NCBI GenBank assembly: GCA_030838305.1
Contig: JAUTWY010000294.1
Span: 1-12,081 of the forward strand
Reading direction: 5' to 3'
DNA from: Acidobacteriaceae bacterium
GTDB taxonomy: Bacteria > Acidobacteriota > Terriglobia > Terriglobales > Acidobacteriaceae
DNA length: 12,081 nucleotides
The translations under genes and the position numbers were made by a program. The notes below the pieces were generated by a model. The model had not been told where the DNA came from, made no database searches, and worked only from the letters and a program-made list of their open reading frames with translations. The first letter of the stretch is position 1; every line of letters starts with the position of its first letter. Of this stretch, positions 5,731 to 12,081 are shown piece after piece.

Positions 5731-6159
5731 ATGACATTGCAAGATCTGACCCTCGACGTTGAGCAACACATAGAGATCAAAACCACACTAGAAAAGGCAT
5801 TTGCAGCCGTTCTGCATCGATTTGGGAAAGGCAACACGAGACCCGACGGCCAATCCCTGGAGTTGCTGCTGGAGGCAAAACCGGGCGGGCGCTGGTACCG
5901 GGACCGGGGAAACGGAGTCGGGCACTTGTGGGGATTCGTGCAGGTCATCAAGCCTCCGACGCTGTTGGAATTGAGCGGTCCGATGTTCATGTCGTATCCG
6001 GCGACGAATCACGTGGAGATCAAGGTCGAGCCGGCTTCCGGAGGGTGCCGAGTGGCGTTGCGGCATCGGGCAATCGGCATGATTGATCCGGAGCACCGGA
6101 AGGGCCTTAGCACGGGATGGAGTCACATGCTTAGCGGAGTGAAGAAGGACTGCGAATAG
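5731..6159 (+). CDS. SRPBCC (AHSA1/START-like) domain protein
   Basis: 142 residues with the SRPBCC/AHSA1 pattern: an early strand VEQHIEIKTTLEKAFAAV (about 10-27) where the cavity-forming helix begins, a central GGRWYRDRGNGVGHLWGFV (about 52-70), ELSGPMFM, and a C-terminal helix with GLSTGWSHML near 125-134. Proteins of this fold bind hydrophobic ligands or act as HSP90 co-chaperone-like factors; the ligand here is unknown. A good Shine-Dalgarno (AAGGAG at 5716-5721) sits 9 bases before the ATG. One base separates its stop from the ArsR start, so the two are almost surely co-transcribed and probably translationally coupled. SRPBCC + ArsR pairs are a common bacterial arrangement. Confidence 0.87.
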   Translation: MTLQDLTLDVEQHIEIKTTLEKAFAAVLHRFGKGNTRPDGQSLELLLEAKPGGRWYRDRGNGVGHLWGFVQVIKPPTLLELSGPMFMSYPATNHVEIKVEPASGGCRVALRHRAIGMIDPEHRKGLSTGWSHMLSGVKKDCE

Positions 6160-6160
6160 C

Positions 6161-6547
6161 GTGACGAAAATCGCAGGTCGTCCCGCGGACGAACTCGACC
6201 CGGTGTGGAAGGCGCTCTCGGATGCAACGCGGCGCGCGATTCTTGATTTTCTGCGGGACGGTCCCCGCACCACAACCGAGATTGTGGAATCGTTTCCGCA
6301 CATGACTCGTTTTGGAGTGATGAAGCATCTCGACGTGCTGCGCGAGGCGCAACTGGTGCAGACGCGCGAGGCGGGGAGACAGCGGTTGAACTCGTTGAAT
6401 GTCCTGCCCATTCGTCAAATTTATGAACGATGGGTCGGGCCGTTTCAGGAGCTTTGGTCTAGTGTGCTTCTGGGAATCAAGGATAGCGCCGAGAAGGATA
6501 GCGCAGGCGGAAAGCGAAACACTTCACGCAAACGCAAAAGACATTAG
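6161..6547 (+). CDS. ArsR-family winged-helix transcriptional regulator
   Basis: 128 residues starting with GTG at 6161, one base after the SRPBCC stop. The winged-helix core begins VWKALSDATRRAILDFL (15-31); the recognition region is TTTEIVESFPHMTRFGVMKH (37-56), followed by LDVLREAQLVQTREAGRQ and a conserved-looking IYERWV. No cysteine is present, so the classic As/Cd/Zn thiolate sites of ArsR/SmtB are absent; this is the non-metal type usually found beside SRPBCC genes. The C-terminal tail (about 112-128) is Lys/Arg-rich. It most likely represses its own operon through the inverted repeat at 5659-5678. No other ribosome site is evident, which supports coupling to the upstream gene. Confidence 0.92.
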   Translation: MTKIAGRPADELDPVWKALSDATRRAILDFLRDGPRTTTEIVESFPHMTRFGVMKHLDVLREAQLVQTREAGRQRLNSLNVLPIRQIYERWVGPFQELWSSVLLGIKDSAEKDSAGGKRNTSRKRKRH

Positions 6548-6616
6548 GCCGCCCGGCGGCGGTCTGTAACCGAAAACAGCAGGACATCCACGAACTGACT
6601 ATTGAGGAGAATGCAA

Positions 6617-7432
6617 ATGACTACAGTAGCTACCCGCACGGGAATTCAGGGACGCGAGGTTGTTTCCCCGAGAGAATGGATTTCGATCCGAAAAGAATTG
6701 CTCCGGAAAGAAAAGGAGTTCACCAAATTGAGAGATGAATTGAGTCGGCAGCGCCGCGAATTGCCGTGGGAGAAAGTTGAAAAGGAGTATGTGTTCGACG
6801 GGCCGAATGGCAGAGAGAGTCTTGCCGATCTGTTCGCGGGCAGAAGCCAGTTGATTGTGTACCACTTCATGTTCAGTCCGGAGTGGGCGGAGGGTTGCCC
6901 GAGTTGCTCACTCGTGTCCGATCATCTCGATGGGACTCTGGTACACCTGGCAAATCGGGACGTCACGTTGGCGGTGATTTCACGAGCTCCGCTGGCGCAG
7001 ATCGACTTGTTCAAGAAGAGGATGGGCTGGCAGTTCCGGTGGGTGTCGTCGTTTACGAACGACTTCAACTGGGACTACCACGTGTCGTTTACGAAGGAAG
7101 AAATGGCGAACGGCAAGAAGAATTACAACTACGACGTGGTTGAGTTCCCGAGCGAAGAGGGCCCGGGTGCAAGCGTGTTCTATAAGAACGATGCGGGCGA
7201 AATCTTCCACACCTATTCCTCTTTCGCTCGCGGGCTCGACATCCTGGTGGGCACTTACAATCTTCTGGATCTGGTGCCAAAGGGCCGGGACGAGGATGGA
7301 TTGGCGTTCCCGATGGCATGGGTGCGACATCACGATCGATATGCGGAGGGCTATGTCGTCGACCCGAAGTCGCAGTATGTGGCTCCGAAGAGTGTGGGCG
7401 CTTCGTGCTGCTCGGGAGAGTATCAGTTGTGA
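6617..7432 (+). CDS. DUF899 family thioredoxin-like protein
   Basis: 271 residues of the DUF899 family, related in fold to thioredoxin/AhpC-type proteins. Landmarks: a long charged N-terminal helix (about 20-50), YVFDGPNGRESLADLFAGRS (58-77), then LIVYHFMFSPEW followed by a CPSC motif at 94-97, RAPLAQIDLFKKRMGW, FTNDFNWDYHVSF, GASVFYKNDAGEIFHTYSSF (185-203), and a late AWVRHHDRY. CPSC suggests redox activity, but the substrate is unknown. Adjacent cysteines lie at 264-265 near the C-terminus. GAGGAG (6604-6609), 7 bases before the ATG at 6617, decides that start over a TTG at 6602 and an ATG at 6611. It lies 69 bases after arsR on the same strand with no terminator between, so it is probably the third gene of that operon. 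Confidence 0.92.
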   Translation: MTTVATRTGIQGREVVSPREWISIRKELLRKEKEFTKLRDELSRQRRELPWEKVEKEYVFDGPNGRESLADLFAGRSQLIVYHFMFSPEWAEGCPSCSLVSDHLDGTLVHLANRDVTLAVISRAPLAQIDLFKKRMGWQFRWVSSFTNDFNWDYHVSFTKEEMANGKKNYNYDVVEFPSEEGPGASVFYKNDAGEIFHTYSSFARGLDILVGTYNLLDLVPKGRDEDGLAFPMAWVRHHDRYAEGYVVDPKSQYVAPKSVGASCCSGEYQL

Positions 7433-7833
7433 ACGCGTATGCTTGCTGCGTTACGGGCGGAGTGCGGGCCGCCAATGGCGGTCCGCGCCCGGCGACGCGG
7501 GCTCGGCAGGGTCTCGCCGCCGTCCGATGGATGGTTCCGAGCGGCATTTTGGCGCTGTTGCCAAAGTGTCCTGCGTGCATCGCGGCTTACGTCGCGATCG
7601 GAGGTGGGATCGGGATCTCGATGTCCACCGCGATGTATCTTCGTATGGGAGTTGAAGCGCTGTGTATAGCTTTGCTGGTTTATTTTGCAGTGAGGTGGGG
7701 AAGGCGCTTCGTCGGACGGTGGAAGGCGCGACGTTCCCCGGATTCATACCAGGCCAGCAAAAACATTGTTCGGCGAGTGAGAAATATCCTCTGGGCCGAG
7801 TCAAAGCGTCGGGAGACCTACCTCAGCCGCTAA
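7429..7833 (+). CDS. Small membrane protein with CPxC motif
   Basis: 134 residues if it starts at GTG 7429, which overlaps the DUF899 stop by four bases (GTGA), the classic sign of translational coupling; GGGAGAG (7413-7419) is a suitable ribosome site. Residues about 34-64 and 71-90 are hydrophobic and likely membrane-spanning, and the first carries LLPKCPACIAAY with Cys47 and Cys50 at its head. The tail is strongly basic. CPxC in a membrane helix is seen in some metal or thiol-handling proteins, but I cannot name the family. The coupling to a CxxC-bearing DUF899 protein suggests a shared redox or metal task. The last codons run into a dispersed repeat (CTCAGCCGCTAAAGCCGGC), so the C-terminus may have been altered by repeat insertion. 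Confidence 0.72.
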   Translation: MNAYACCVTGGVRAANGGPRPATRARQGLAAVRWMVPSGILALLPKCPACIAAYVAIGGGIGISMSTAMYLRMGVEALCIALLVYFAVRWGRRFVGRWKARRSPDSYQASKNIVRRVRNILWAESKRRETYLSR

Positions 7834-7859
7834 AGCCGGCGTCTTAGGGGGCGATGGCA

Positions 7860-7877
7860 GCATGGCTGATGCCATGC
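7860..7877. repeat. Hairpin in convergent gap
   Basis: Perfect arms GCATGGC and GCCATGC around TGAT. It lies between the end of the plus-strand operon and the end of acnA. It has no T-tract but is the only strong hairpin here, so it may help stop transcription from either side. Confidence 0.5.
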
Positions 7878-7897
7878 CCCTTCAAAGCTAAATATTG

Positions 7898-7939
7898 AAA
7901 GCTACTATTCAAGCGTCTCGCTGCAAAGCTACTATTCAA
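7898..7939. repeat. Two direct copies of a 15-base unit, 27-base period
   Basis: AAAGCTACTATTCAA occurs exactly at 7898-7912 and 7925-7939. The sequence after each copy is also related (GCGTCTCGC versus AGCGCCTCGC). A decayed third copy may lie at 7884-7896 (AAAGCTAAATATT). Located just beyond the acnA stop. Confidence 0.65.
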
Positions 7940-7958
7940 AGCGCCTCGCAAGGCATCT

Positions 7959-10757
7959 TCACACGCCCACCGTCTGCGCGCTGGGCTTTGCCGCCAGCAA
8001 CTGCCGCAGGACGTATTGCAAGATCCCGCCGTTGGCGTAGTAGAGGGCTTCTTGCGGGGTGTCGATGCGGACCAGGGCGGTGAACTCGATTGCTTTTCCC
8101 TTACCTTTGGCACGGACTTTCATTTCGCGTCCGGCGGCGAAGTGGTCAACTACATCGCGGATGCCGGTGATCTCGAAAACTTCTTCTCCGGTCAGCTTTA
8201 GCGATTCTGCAGTCTCGCCTGATTTGAATTGCAGCGGGAGGATTCCCATGCCGACTAAGTTTGAGCGGTGGATGCGTTCGTAGCTTTCGGCGATGACGGC
8301 GTCGACTCCGAGGAGGCGTGGGCCTTTGGCAGCCCAGTCGCGGGAGGAACCGGAGCCGTATTCTTTTCCCGCGAGAATGATGAGCGGAATGCCACCGGAT
8401 TGATATTTCTGAGAGGCCTCGAAGATCGACATTTCCTGATTGGTCGGGAGGTGGCGGGTGAAGCCGCCCTCGACGTTGACGAGCCTGTTGCGCAGGCGGA
8501 CGTTGGCGAAGGTGCCACGAACCATGACTTCGTGATTGCCGCGGCGCGAGCCGTAAGAGTTGAAGTCAGGAGGCTTGACGCCGTGCTCCTGCAGGTATTT
8601 TCCGGCGGGGCCGTCTCTCTTGATGGAACCGGCGGGAGAGATGTGGTCGGTAGTGACGCTGTCGCCGAGGACGGCGAGCACGCGCGCGCCTTTGATATCT
8701 TCGACGGGCGAGGGCTTCAGCTTCATGCCGTCGAAATAGGGAGCGCGGCGGATGTAGGTGGAATCTTCTTCCCAGACGTAGGTCTGGCCTTTGGGGATGG
8801 CAAGGCCGCGCCAGCGTTCGTCTCCCTGGAAAACTTCCGCATAGGTTTTTGAAAACATTTCGGCGGTGACCGAGTGTTCGATGGCTTCTTCGACTTCGCG
8901 CTGGGTGGGCCAAAGATCGGCAAGGTAGACGGAGTTGCCATCCCGGCCCTTGCCGATGGCGTCTTTGCGGAGGTCGGTGTCGATGCGTCCGGCGAGGGCG
9001 AAGGCGACGACCAGTGGCGGAGACATTAAATAATTGGCGCGAACTTCAGAGTTGATGCGGCCTTCGAAGTTGCGATTGCCGGAGAGGACGGAGGCGACGA
9101 CGAGATCTTTTTCCTCGATGGCTTGCGAGACTTCGGCGGGCAACGGGCCGGAGTTGCCGATACAGGTGGTGCATCCGTAGCCGACGATGTGGAATTTCAG
9201 TTTTTCGAGATACGGCATGAGGCCGGCGTTTTCAAGATAGTCGCGAACGACTTTCGATCCGGGAGCGAGCGAAGTTTTGACCCAGGGCGGAACGGACAAA
9301 CCTTTTTCAACGGCTTTCTTGGCGAGCAATCCTGCGCCGATCATGACGGAAGGGTTTGAGGTATTGGTGCAGGAGGTGATCGCGGCGATGACTACGCTGC
9401 CGTGTTTCAGAGAATTCTTGACGCTGGCGGGGACGTGTTCGTGCACGTTGGGATCTTCGACGCCGATTGCGGCGGGACTGCCGCCTTCCTGCTCCCAGCG
9501 GGCAGAGTTTGTGACTCCTGAGGCCGTCGCAGTACTGGCTGCTGATCTCGGTTTGAGGAGCGAAGGCAGAGCTTTGTGAAACGAGTCGGCAGCTTGCGAG
9601 AGGATGACGCGATCCTGCGGACGCTTGGGGCCGGCGAGGCTGGGTTCCACAGTGCCGAGATCGAGTGCGAGGAGTTCGGAGTATTCGGCTTCGGGAGTCC
9701 TGTCGTCGTGAAAGAGTCCTTGTTCGCGGCAGTAGGCTTCGACCAGAGCGATTTGTTCGGCGCCGCGGCCGCTGAGTTTCAGATACTTCAGACTCTCTTT
9801 GTCGACGGGGAAGATGCCGCAGGTCGCGCCATATTCGGGCGACATGTTGGCGATGGTGGCGCGATCGGCGAGTGGAAGATCTTGCAATCCGGGGCCGAAG
9901 TATTCAACAAATTTTCCAACGACGCCGTGCTTGCGCAACATCTCGGTGATGGTGAGGACGAGATCGGTGGCGGTGGCCCCTTCGCGCAGGCGTCCTGTGA
10001 GCTTTACGCCGACGACGAGCGGAATCAGCATGGAGACGGGTTGGCCGAGCATGGCAGCTTCGGCCTCGATGCCGCCGACGCCCCAGCCGAGCACGCCCAA
10101 TCCATTAATCATCGTGGTGTGACTGTCGGTTCCGACGAGGGTGTCGGGATAGGCGGTGGGCTTGTCGTTTACTTCTTGCACGAAGACGACGCGGGCGAGG
10201 TATTCGAGATTGACCTGGTGAACGATGCCGGTGTCGGGAGGAACGATGGCGAGGTTGCGGAATCCGGTTTGGCCCCAGCGGAGGAAGGAGTAGCGCTCTT
10301 TGTTGCGCTGGAATTCCAGCAGTGCATTCATGTCGAATGCACTGGAGGTGCCGAATTCATCGACCTGGACGGAGTGGTCGATTACCAGTTCGACTGGCTG
10401 CAGAGGATTGATGAGAGCGGGATCGCCGCCGAGGTGCTGCATGGCGTCACGCATGGCGGCGAGATCGACGACGCAGGGGACGCCGGTGAAATCTTGCAGC
10501 AGGACACGGCTGGGAGTGAAGGCGATTTCTTTGTCGGGCTTGGAATTTTTGTTCCACGCCGCCATGGAACGGATGTCTTCTTTTCTTACGTTGCGGCCGT
10601 CCTCAGTGCGAAGAAGATTTTCGAGGAGAATGCGGAGCGAGTACGGGAGATGTTTCGTCGAGATGCCTTGCTGGTCGAGGGCGTCGAGGCGGTAGATTTC
10701 GTATTCTTTGGTGCCGACTTTTAGGGAGGAGCGAGAGTTGAAGCTGTTCACGGACAT
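7959..10757 (-). CDS. acnA: Aconitate hydratase AcnA
   Basis: A 932-residue [4Fe-4S] enzyme of the AcnA/IRP type that interconverts citrate and isocitrate in the TCA cycle. Cluster ligands are visible at Cys463 (TSCTNTSNPS) and Cys529/Cys532 (GYGCTTCIGNSGP). Other family landmarks are QDFTGVPCVVDLAAMRD, VIDHSVQVDEFG, VGTDSHTTMINGLGVLGWGVGG, and the C-terminal swivelling domain with DSVTTDHISPAGSI (about 699-712) and the catalytic GSGSSRDW (801-808). A poorly conserved Ala/Ser/Thr-rich linker at about 400-430 makes it slightly longer than usual. The ATG at 10757 is preceded by AGGAAGG, 5 bases away. A DtxR-type regulator lies upstream in the same direction, so metal-responsive control is plausible. 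Codons are mostly C-ending. Confidence 0.98.
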   Translation of the reverse strand: MSVNSFNSRSSLKVGTKEYEIYRLDALDQQGISTKHLPYSLRILLENLLRTEDGRNVRKEDIRSMAAWNKNSKPDKEIAFTPSRVLLQDFTGVPCVVDLAAMRDAMQHLGGDPALINPLQPVELVIDHSVQVDEFGTSSAFDMNALLEFQRNKERYSFLRWGQTGFRNLAIVPPDTGIVHQVNLEYLARVVFVQEVNDKPTAYPDTLVGTDSHTTMINGLGVLGWGVGGIEAEAAMLGQPVSMLIPLVVGVKLTGRLREGATATDLVLTITEMLRKHGVVGKFVEYFGPGLQDLPLADRATIANMSPEYGATCGIFPVDKESLKYLKLSGRGAEQIALVEAYCREQGLFHDDRTPEAEYSELLALDLGTVEPSLAGPKRPQDRVILSQAADSFHKALPSLLKPRSAASTATASGVTNSARWEQEGGSPAAIGVEDPNVHEHVPASVKNSLKHGSVVIAAITSCTNTSNPSVMIGAGLLAKKAVEKGLSVPPWVKTSLAPGSKVVRDYLENAGLMPYLEKLKFHIVGYGCTTCIGNSGPLPAEVSQAIEEKDLVVASVLSGNRNFEGRINSEVRANYLMSPPLVVAFALAGRIDTDLRKDAIGKGRDGNSVYLADLWPTQREVEEAIEHSVTAEMFSKTYAEVFQGDERWRGLAIPKGQTYVWEEDSTYIRRAPYFDGMKLKPSPVEDIKGARVLAVLGDSVTTDHISPAGSIKRDGPAGKYLQEHGVKPPDFNSYGSRRGNHEVMVRGTFANVRLRNRLVNVEGGFTRHLPTNQEMSIFEASQKYQSGGIPLIILAGKEYGSGSSRDWAAKGPRLLGVDAVIAESYERIHRSNLVGMGILPLQFKSGETAESLKLTGEEVFEITGIRDVVDHFAAGREMKVRAKGKGKAIEFTALVRIDTPQEALYYANGGILQYVLRQLLAAKPSAQTVGV

Positions 10758-10779
10758 GATCGCCTTCCTGATGGTGGGG

Positions 10780-10791
10780 AACTTATAAGTT
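10780..10791 (-). promoter_or_regulatory. 12-base palindrome at the probable acnA promoter
   Basis: AACTTATAAGTT is a perfect palindrome centred 29 bases upstream of the acnA ATG. On the minus strand it contains TATAAG, a fair -10, with transcription then starting shortly before the ribosome site. The -35 region is poor, which would fit an activated or tightly regulated promoter. A regulator site is inferred, not shown. Confidence 0.4.
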
Positions 10792-10800
10792 TAGTCGTTT

Positions 10801-10974
10801 TCAGGCGGAATGCGGTAGGGGGTGAGGCGCGCTGGGCGCGCTGGCACCGCCCGGGACGGCGAAAACCAGTTCGATGCGGACCTCGCGAGCGCAGGCGACG
10901 GCATCAAAATAAACGCCGGCATTTATGAAACGGGCCCCAGAGAGGTTGCGATCCTTGCGCACACTCCAGCGCAT
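10801..10974 (-). CDS. Possible small protein between dtxR and acnA (uncertain)
   Basis: A 57-residue frame from the ATG at 10974 to the TGA at 10801 lies 33 bases after the dtxR stop and 43 bases before the acnA ATG. It begins MRWSVRKDRNLSGARF and ends in a Pro/Ser/His-rich tail. Codons favour C/G endings like the neighbours. There is no Shine-Dalgarno and no recognised family, so it could equally be a chance frame or a gene remnant in GC-rich DNA. It is the only candidate in the 250-base dtxR-acnA gap. Confidence 0.22.
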   Translation of the reverse strand: MRWSVRKDRNLSGARFINAGVYFDAVACAREVRIELVFAVPGGASAPSAPHPLPHSA

Positions 10975-11007
10975 CGCGGGACTTTGGCCCGGCGCCAGCC
11001 CCCGGGG

Positions 11008-11658
11008 TTACGGGGTGACCCAAACGCGTTCGGCGGCGGTGTGTCCCAGGGAGACGGTGCCGGCGGTGGTGGAGAGAGTGAGGGTCTGGTCGTAATTGCG
11101 CTCGAGGAGGCGGAGCTTGGCTCCGGGCCGAATGCCGCGGGCTTCGAGGAATTCAAGGAGATGGCGATCGCGTTCGTAGATGCCGCTGACGGAGTAGGCG
11201 CCGCCGGGTGGGGCGTCGGCGAGGAGAAGAAGGCCGCGATGGCGGCGGCTGGCGGGGCTTTCCATTTCGCTCAGATTGCCGTGAGGGCAAGCGCCTGACT
11301 TGCCGAGCTTGGCCAGGAGTTTGGCTTCGAAATCGGGAGAGACGGCGTGCTCGAGGCGCTCAGCCTCGTCGTGAACTTTCCACCATTCCATTCCGAAGAG
11401 TTCCGTTAACATGCGTTCGATGAGATGGTGGCGGAGTGTGAGTTTGCGGGCGATCTTGCGTCCGGCGGCGGTGAGGCGCAGGTGGCCGTCGGACTGGACG
11501 CGGACTAAGCCGTCCTTCTTGAGACGACGCACGGCCATGGTGACGGCTGGGGCTGAGACCTTGAGCCAGTCCGCGAGCCGGGCCGAGATGACGGATTCGC
11601 CTTCGCTTTCGGCCTCGAGAATGGCTTTGAGATAGTCTTCTTTCGAGACGGTGATCAT
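11008..11658 (-). CDS. DtxR/MntR-family metal-dependent transcriptional regulator with FeoA-like domain
   Basis: 216 residues in the three-part DtxR plan. An N-terminal winged helix (about 4-65) contains ISARLADWLKVSAPAVTMAV. The dimerisation and metal-binding segment (about 70-130) contains RHHLIERML, WWKVHDEAERLEH and CPHGN, which carry the His, Glu and Cys residues typical of metal ligands (for example His78, Glu81, His96, Glu100, Cys124, His126). A C-terminal FeoA/SH3-like domain (about 150-216) contains IRPGAKLRLLERN. Such proteins repress iron- or manganese-responsive genes when metal-bound; which metal applies here cannot be told. The ATG at 11658 lies 8 bases after a perfect TATAAT and has no Shine-Dalgarno, so the mRNA may be leaderless. 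It sits upstream of acnA on the same strand and divergent from purD. Confidence 0.94.
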   Translation of the reverse strand: MITVSKEDYLKAILEAESEGESVISARLADWLKVSAPAVTMAVRRLKKDGLVRVQSDGHLRLTAAGRKIARKLTLRHHLIERMLTELFGMEWWKVHDEAERLEHAVSPDFEAKLLAKLGKSGACPHGNLSEMESPASRRHRGLLLLADAPPGGAYSVSGIYERDRHLLEFLEARGIRPGAKLRLLERNYDQTLTLSTTAGTVSLGHTAAERVWVTP

Positions 11659-11666
11659 TGGGGACG

Positions 11667-11695
11667 ATTATACGACTGGGTTAAGCGTAGTTAAG
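11667..11695 (-). promoter_or_regulatory. Promoter for the DtxR-family gene, with CTTAAC direct repeat
   Basis: On the minus strand TTAACT (11694-11689) and TATAAT (11672-11667) lie 16 bases apart. Only 8 bases separate TATAAT from the ATG, placing the transcription start at or next to the start codon. A direct repeat CTTAAC-TACG-CTTAAC (11695-11680) covers the -35 and part of the spacer and could bind a regulator. Confidence 0.6.
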
Positions 11696-11710
11696 AAGTG
11701 CGAAGAAGAA

Positions 11711-11743
11711 CCTTTAACACAGGGGGCACGGGGGACACAGGGT
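11711..11743 (+). repeat. Interspersed repeat copy 4 (core only)
   Basis: CCTTTAACACAGGGGGCACG followed by GGGGACACAGGGT matches the core of the copy at 4308-4362, including the additional GGCACAGGG-like unit. The terminal arms are not recognisable. It directly precedes the palindromic element at 11755. Confidence 0.7.
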
Positions 11744-11745
11744 GA

Positions 11746-11814
11746 GTCGGGATGGGTAGTGTCTGAAAAGTGACGTGTGCCTTCAACGCACATTTAAGAC
11801 ACTACGTCGGGATG
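11746..11814. mobile_element. Miniature palindromic element (51 bp) with 9-bp target-site duplication
   Basis: Direct repeats GTCGGGATG at 11746-11754 and 11806-11814 flank a 51-base segment. Its ends are perfect inverted repeats GTAGTGTCT (11756-11764) and AGACACTAC (11797-11805), with an inner hairpin TGTGC/GCACA (11776-11780, 11788-11792). It has no coding capacity. This is the structure expected of a MITE mobilised by a transposase encoded elsewhere; the transposase family is unknown. Confidence 0.68.
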
Positions 11815-11821
11815 TGCGCGT

Positions 11822-11850
11822 TTGACAGCTTTCTCACTCTCCCCTAACCT
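11822..11850 (+). promoter_or_regulatory. Candidate purD promoter
   Basis: A perfect -35 TTGACA (11822-11827) is followed after 17 bases by a weak -10 TAACCT (11845-11850). The start would fall close to 11857, leaving a leader of about 9 bases before the ATG at 11866. No Shine-Dalgarno is visible. Confidence 0.5.
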
Positions 11851-11865
11851 TTATTTTCTCTGGCT

Positions 11866-12081
11866 ATGAAAGTTCTCGTTCTGGGTAGCGGTGGTCGCGA
11901 GCACGCGCTGGTGTGGAAGCTGCGGCAGTCGGCGCGGGTTTCGAAGCTCTACTGCGCGCCGGGCAATGGCGGGATTGCGGACGAGGCAGAGTGCCTGCCG
12001 GTGGATCTGAAGAGTCTCGATTCAATCGCCGCGCTGGGGGAGAGACTACGGCCCGACCTAACCGTAGTTGGTCCCGAGTTA
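11866..12081 (+). CDS. purD: Phosphoribosylamine-glycine ligase (GAR synthetase), N-terminal part
   Basis: The first 72 codons run off the window. MKVLVLGSGGREHALVWKL is the characteristic nucleotide-fold start of PurD, followed by KLYCAPGNGGIADEAECLPV and, at the edge, DLTVVGPEL. The enzyme joins glycine to phosphoribosylamine in de novo purine synthesis (cytoplasm, ATP-grasp family); the ATP-grasp domain lies outside the window. It is divergent from the DtxR-family gene, and the 207-base gap between them holds two repeat elements. Codons are largely G-ending, consistent with the G-rich plus strand on this side. Confidence 0.96.
   Translation, partial: MKVLVLGSGGREHALVWKLRQSARVSKLYCAPGNGGIADEAECLPVDLKSLDSIAALGERLRPDLTVVGPEL

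Noticed and set aside
6161..6547. Arsenic or metal sensing by the ArsR protein
   Set aside because: It contains no cysteine and lacks the metal-site motifs; its SRPBCC neighbour fits the non-metal ArsR type.
7898..7939. CRISPR array
   Set aside because: Only two 15-base repeats; the 12-base 'spacer' is related to the flank of the second copy, and no cas genes are present.
9576..10724. Long plus-strand open frame (382 codons) opposite acnA
   Set aside because: It is antisense to a fully conserved aconitase; its Gly/Asp/Glu/Val-rich composition is what antisense of C-ending codons produces, and it has no supporting start signals.
10822..11298. Plus-strand open frame opposite the DtxR-family gene
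   Set aside because: Antisense to a well-conserved regulator, with composition bias only.

Overview
The window looks like a chromosomal stretch of a moderately GC-rich Acidobacteriota (Terriglobia/Koribacter-like) genome. This rests on the protein styles (an ArsR + SRPBCC + DUF899 cluster, an intron-type PD-(D/E)XK remnant, a HslV with a short propeptide) and on intergenic spaces full of small hairpin repeats. It is an inference from pattern memory, not a database result. I see no rRNA, tRNA, CRISPR array or full-length insertion sequence.

Layout. Positions 1-4847 hold minus-strand genes. They are a truncated lipoprotein with a fibronectin-III-like domain (1-444), a repeat-rich gap (445-780), a class III aminotransferase (781-2133), the ATPase hslU (2214-3632), its protease partner hslV (3708-4250), and a small secreted histidine-rich protein (4518-4847). 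Positions 4848-5144 hold no gene but carry a strong orphan terminator. Positions 5145-5664 hold a frameshifted PD-(D/E)XK endonuclease relative. Positions 5656-7833 are a plus-strand operon with a recognisable sigma-70-like promoter and an inverted-repeat operator: SRPBCC protein, ArsR regulator, DUF899 thioredoxin-like protein, and a small CPxC membrane protein. A repeat-filled convergent gap follows. The minus-strand aconitase acnA (7959-10757) comes next, with a DtxR/MntR-type metalloregulator (11008-11658) upstream of it in the same direction. purD begins at 11866 on the plus strand and runs off the window.

Functional themes. HslUV is a complete ATP-dependent protease. The dtxR-acnA arrangement pairs a metal-responsive regulator with an iron-sulfur enzyme. 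The ArsR operon looks self-regulated: its operator overlaps the -35 element and the spacer.

Three things stand out. (1) Synonymous codon use and strand composition flip abruptly inside hslU near 3425, just before the Walker A codons; from there to each end of the window the plus strand is C-rich on the left and G-rich on the right, which suggests a mosaic gene, a rearrangement or a chimeric assembly. (2) Near purD a 51-bp palindromic element is flanked by perfect 9-bp direct repeats, as expected for a miniature transposable element with its target-site duplication. (3) A roughly 35-55 bp interspersed repeat occurs four times in gene gaps; two copies have terminal arms that differ in sequence but remain complementary.
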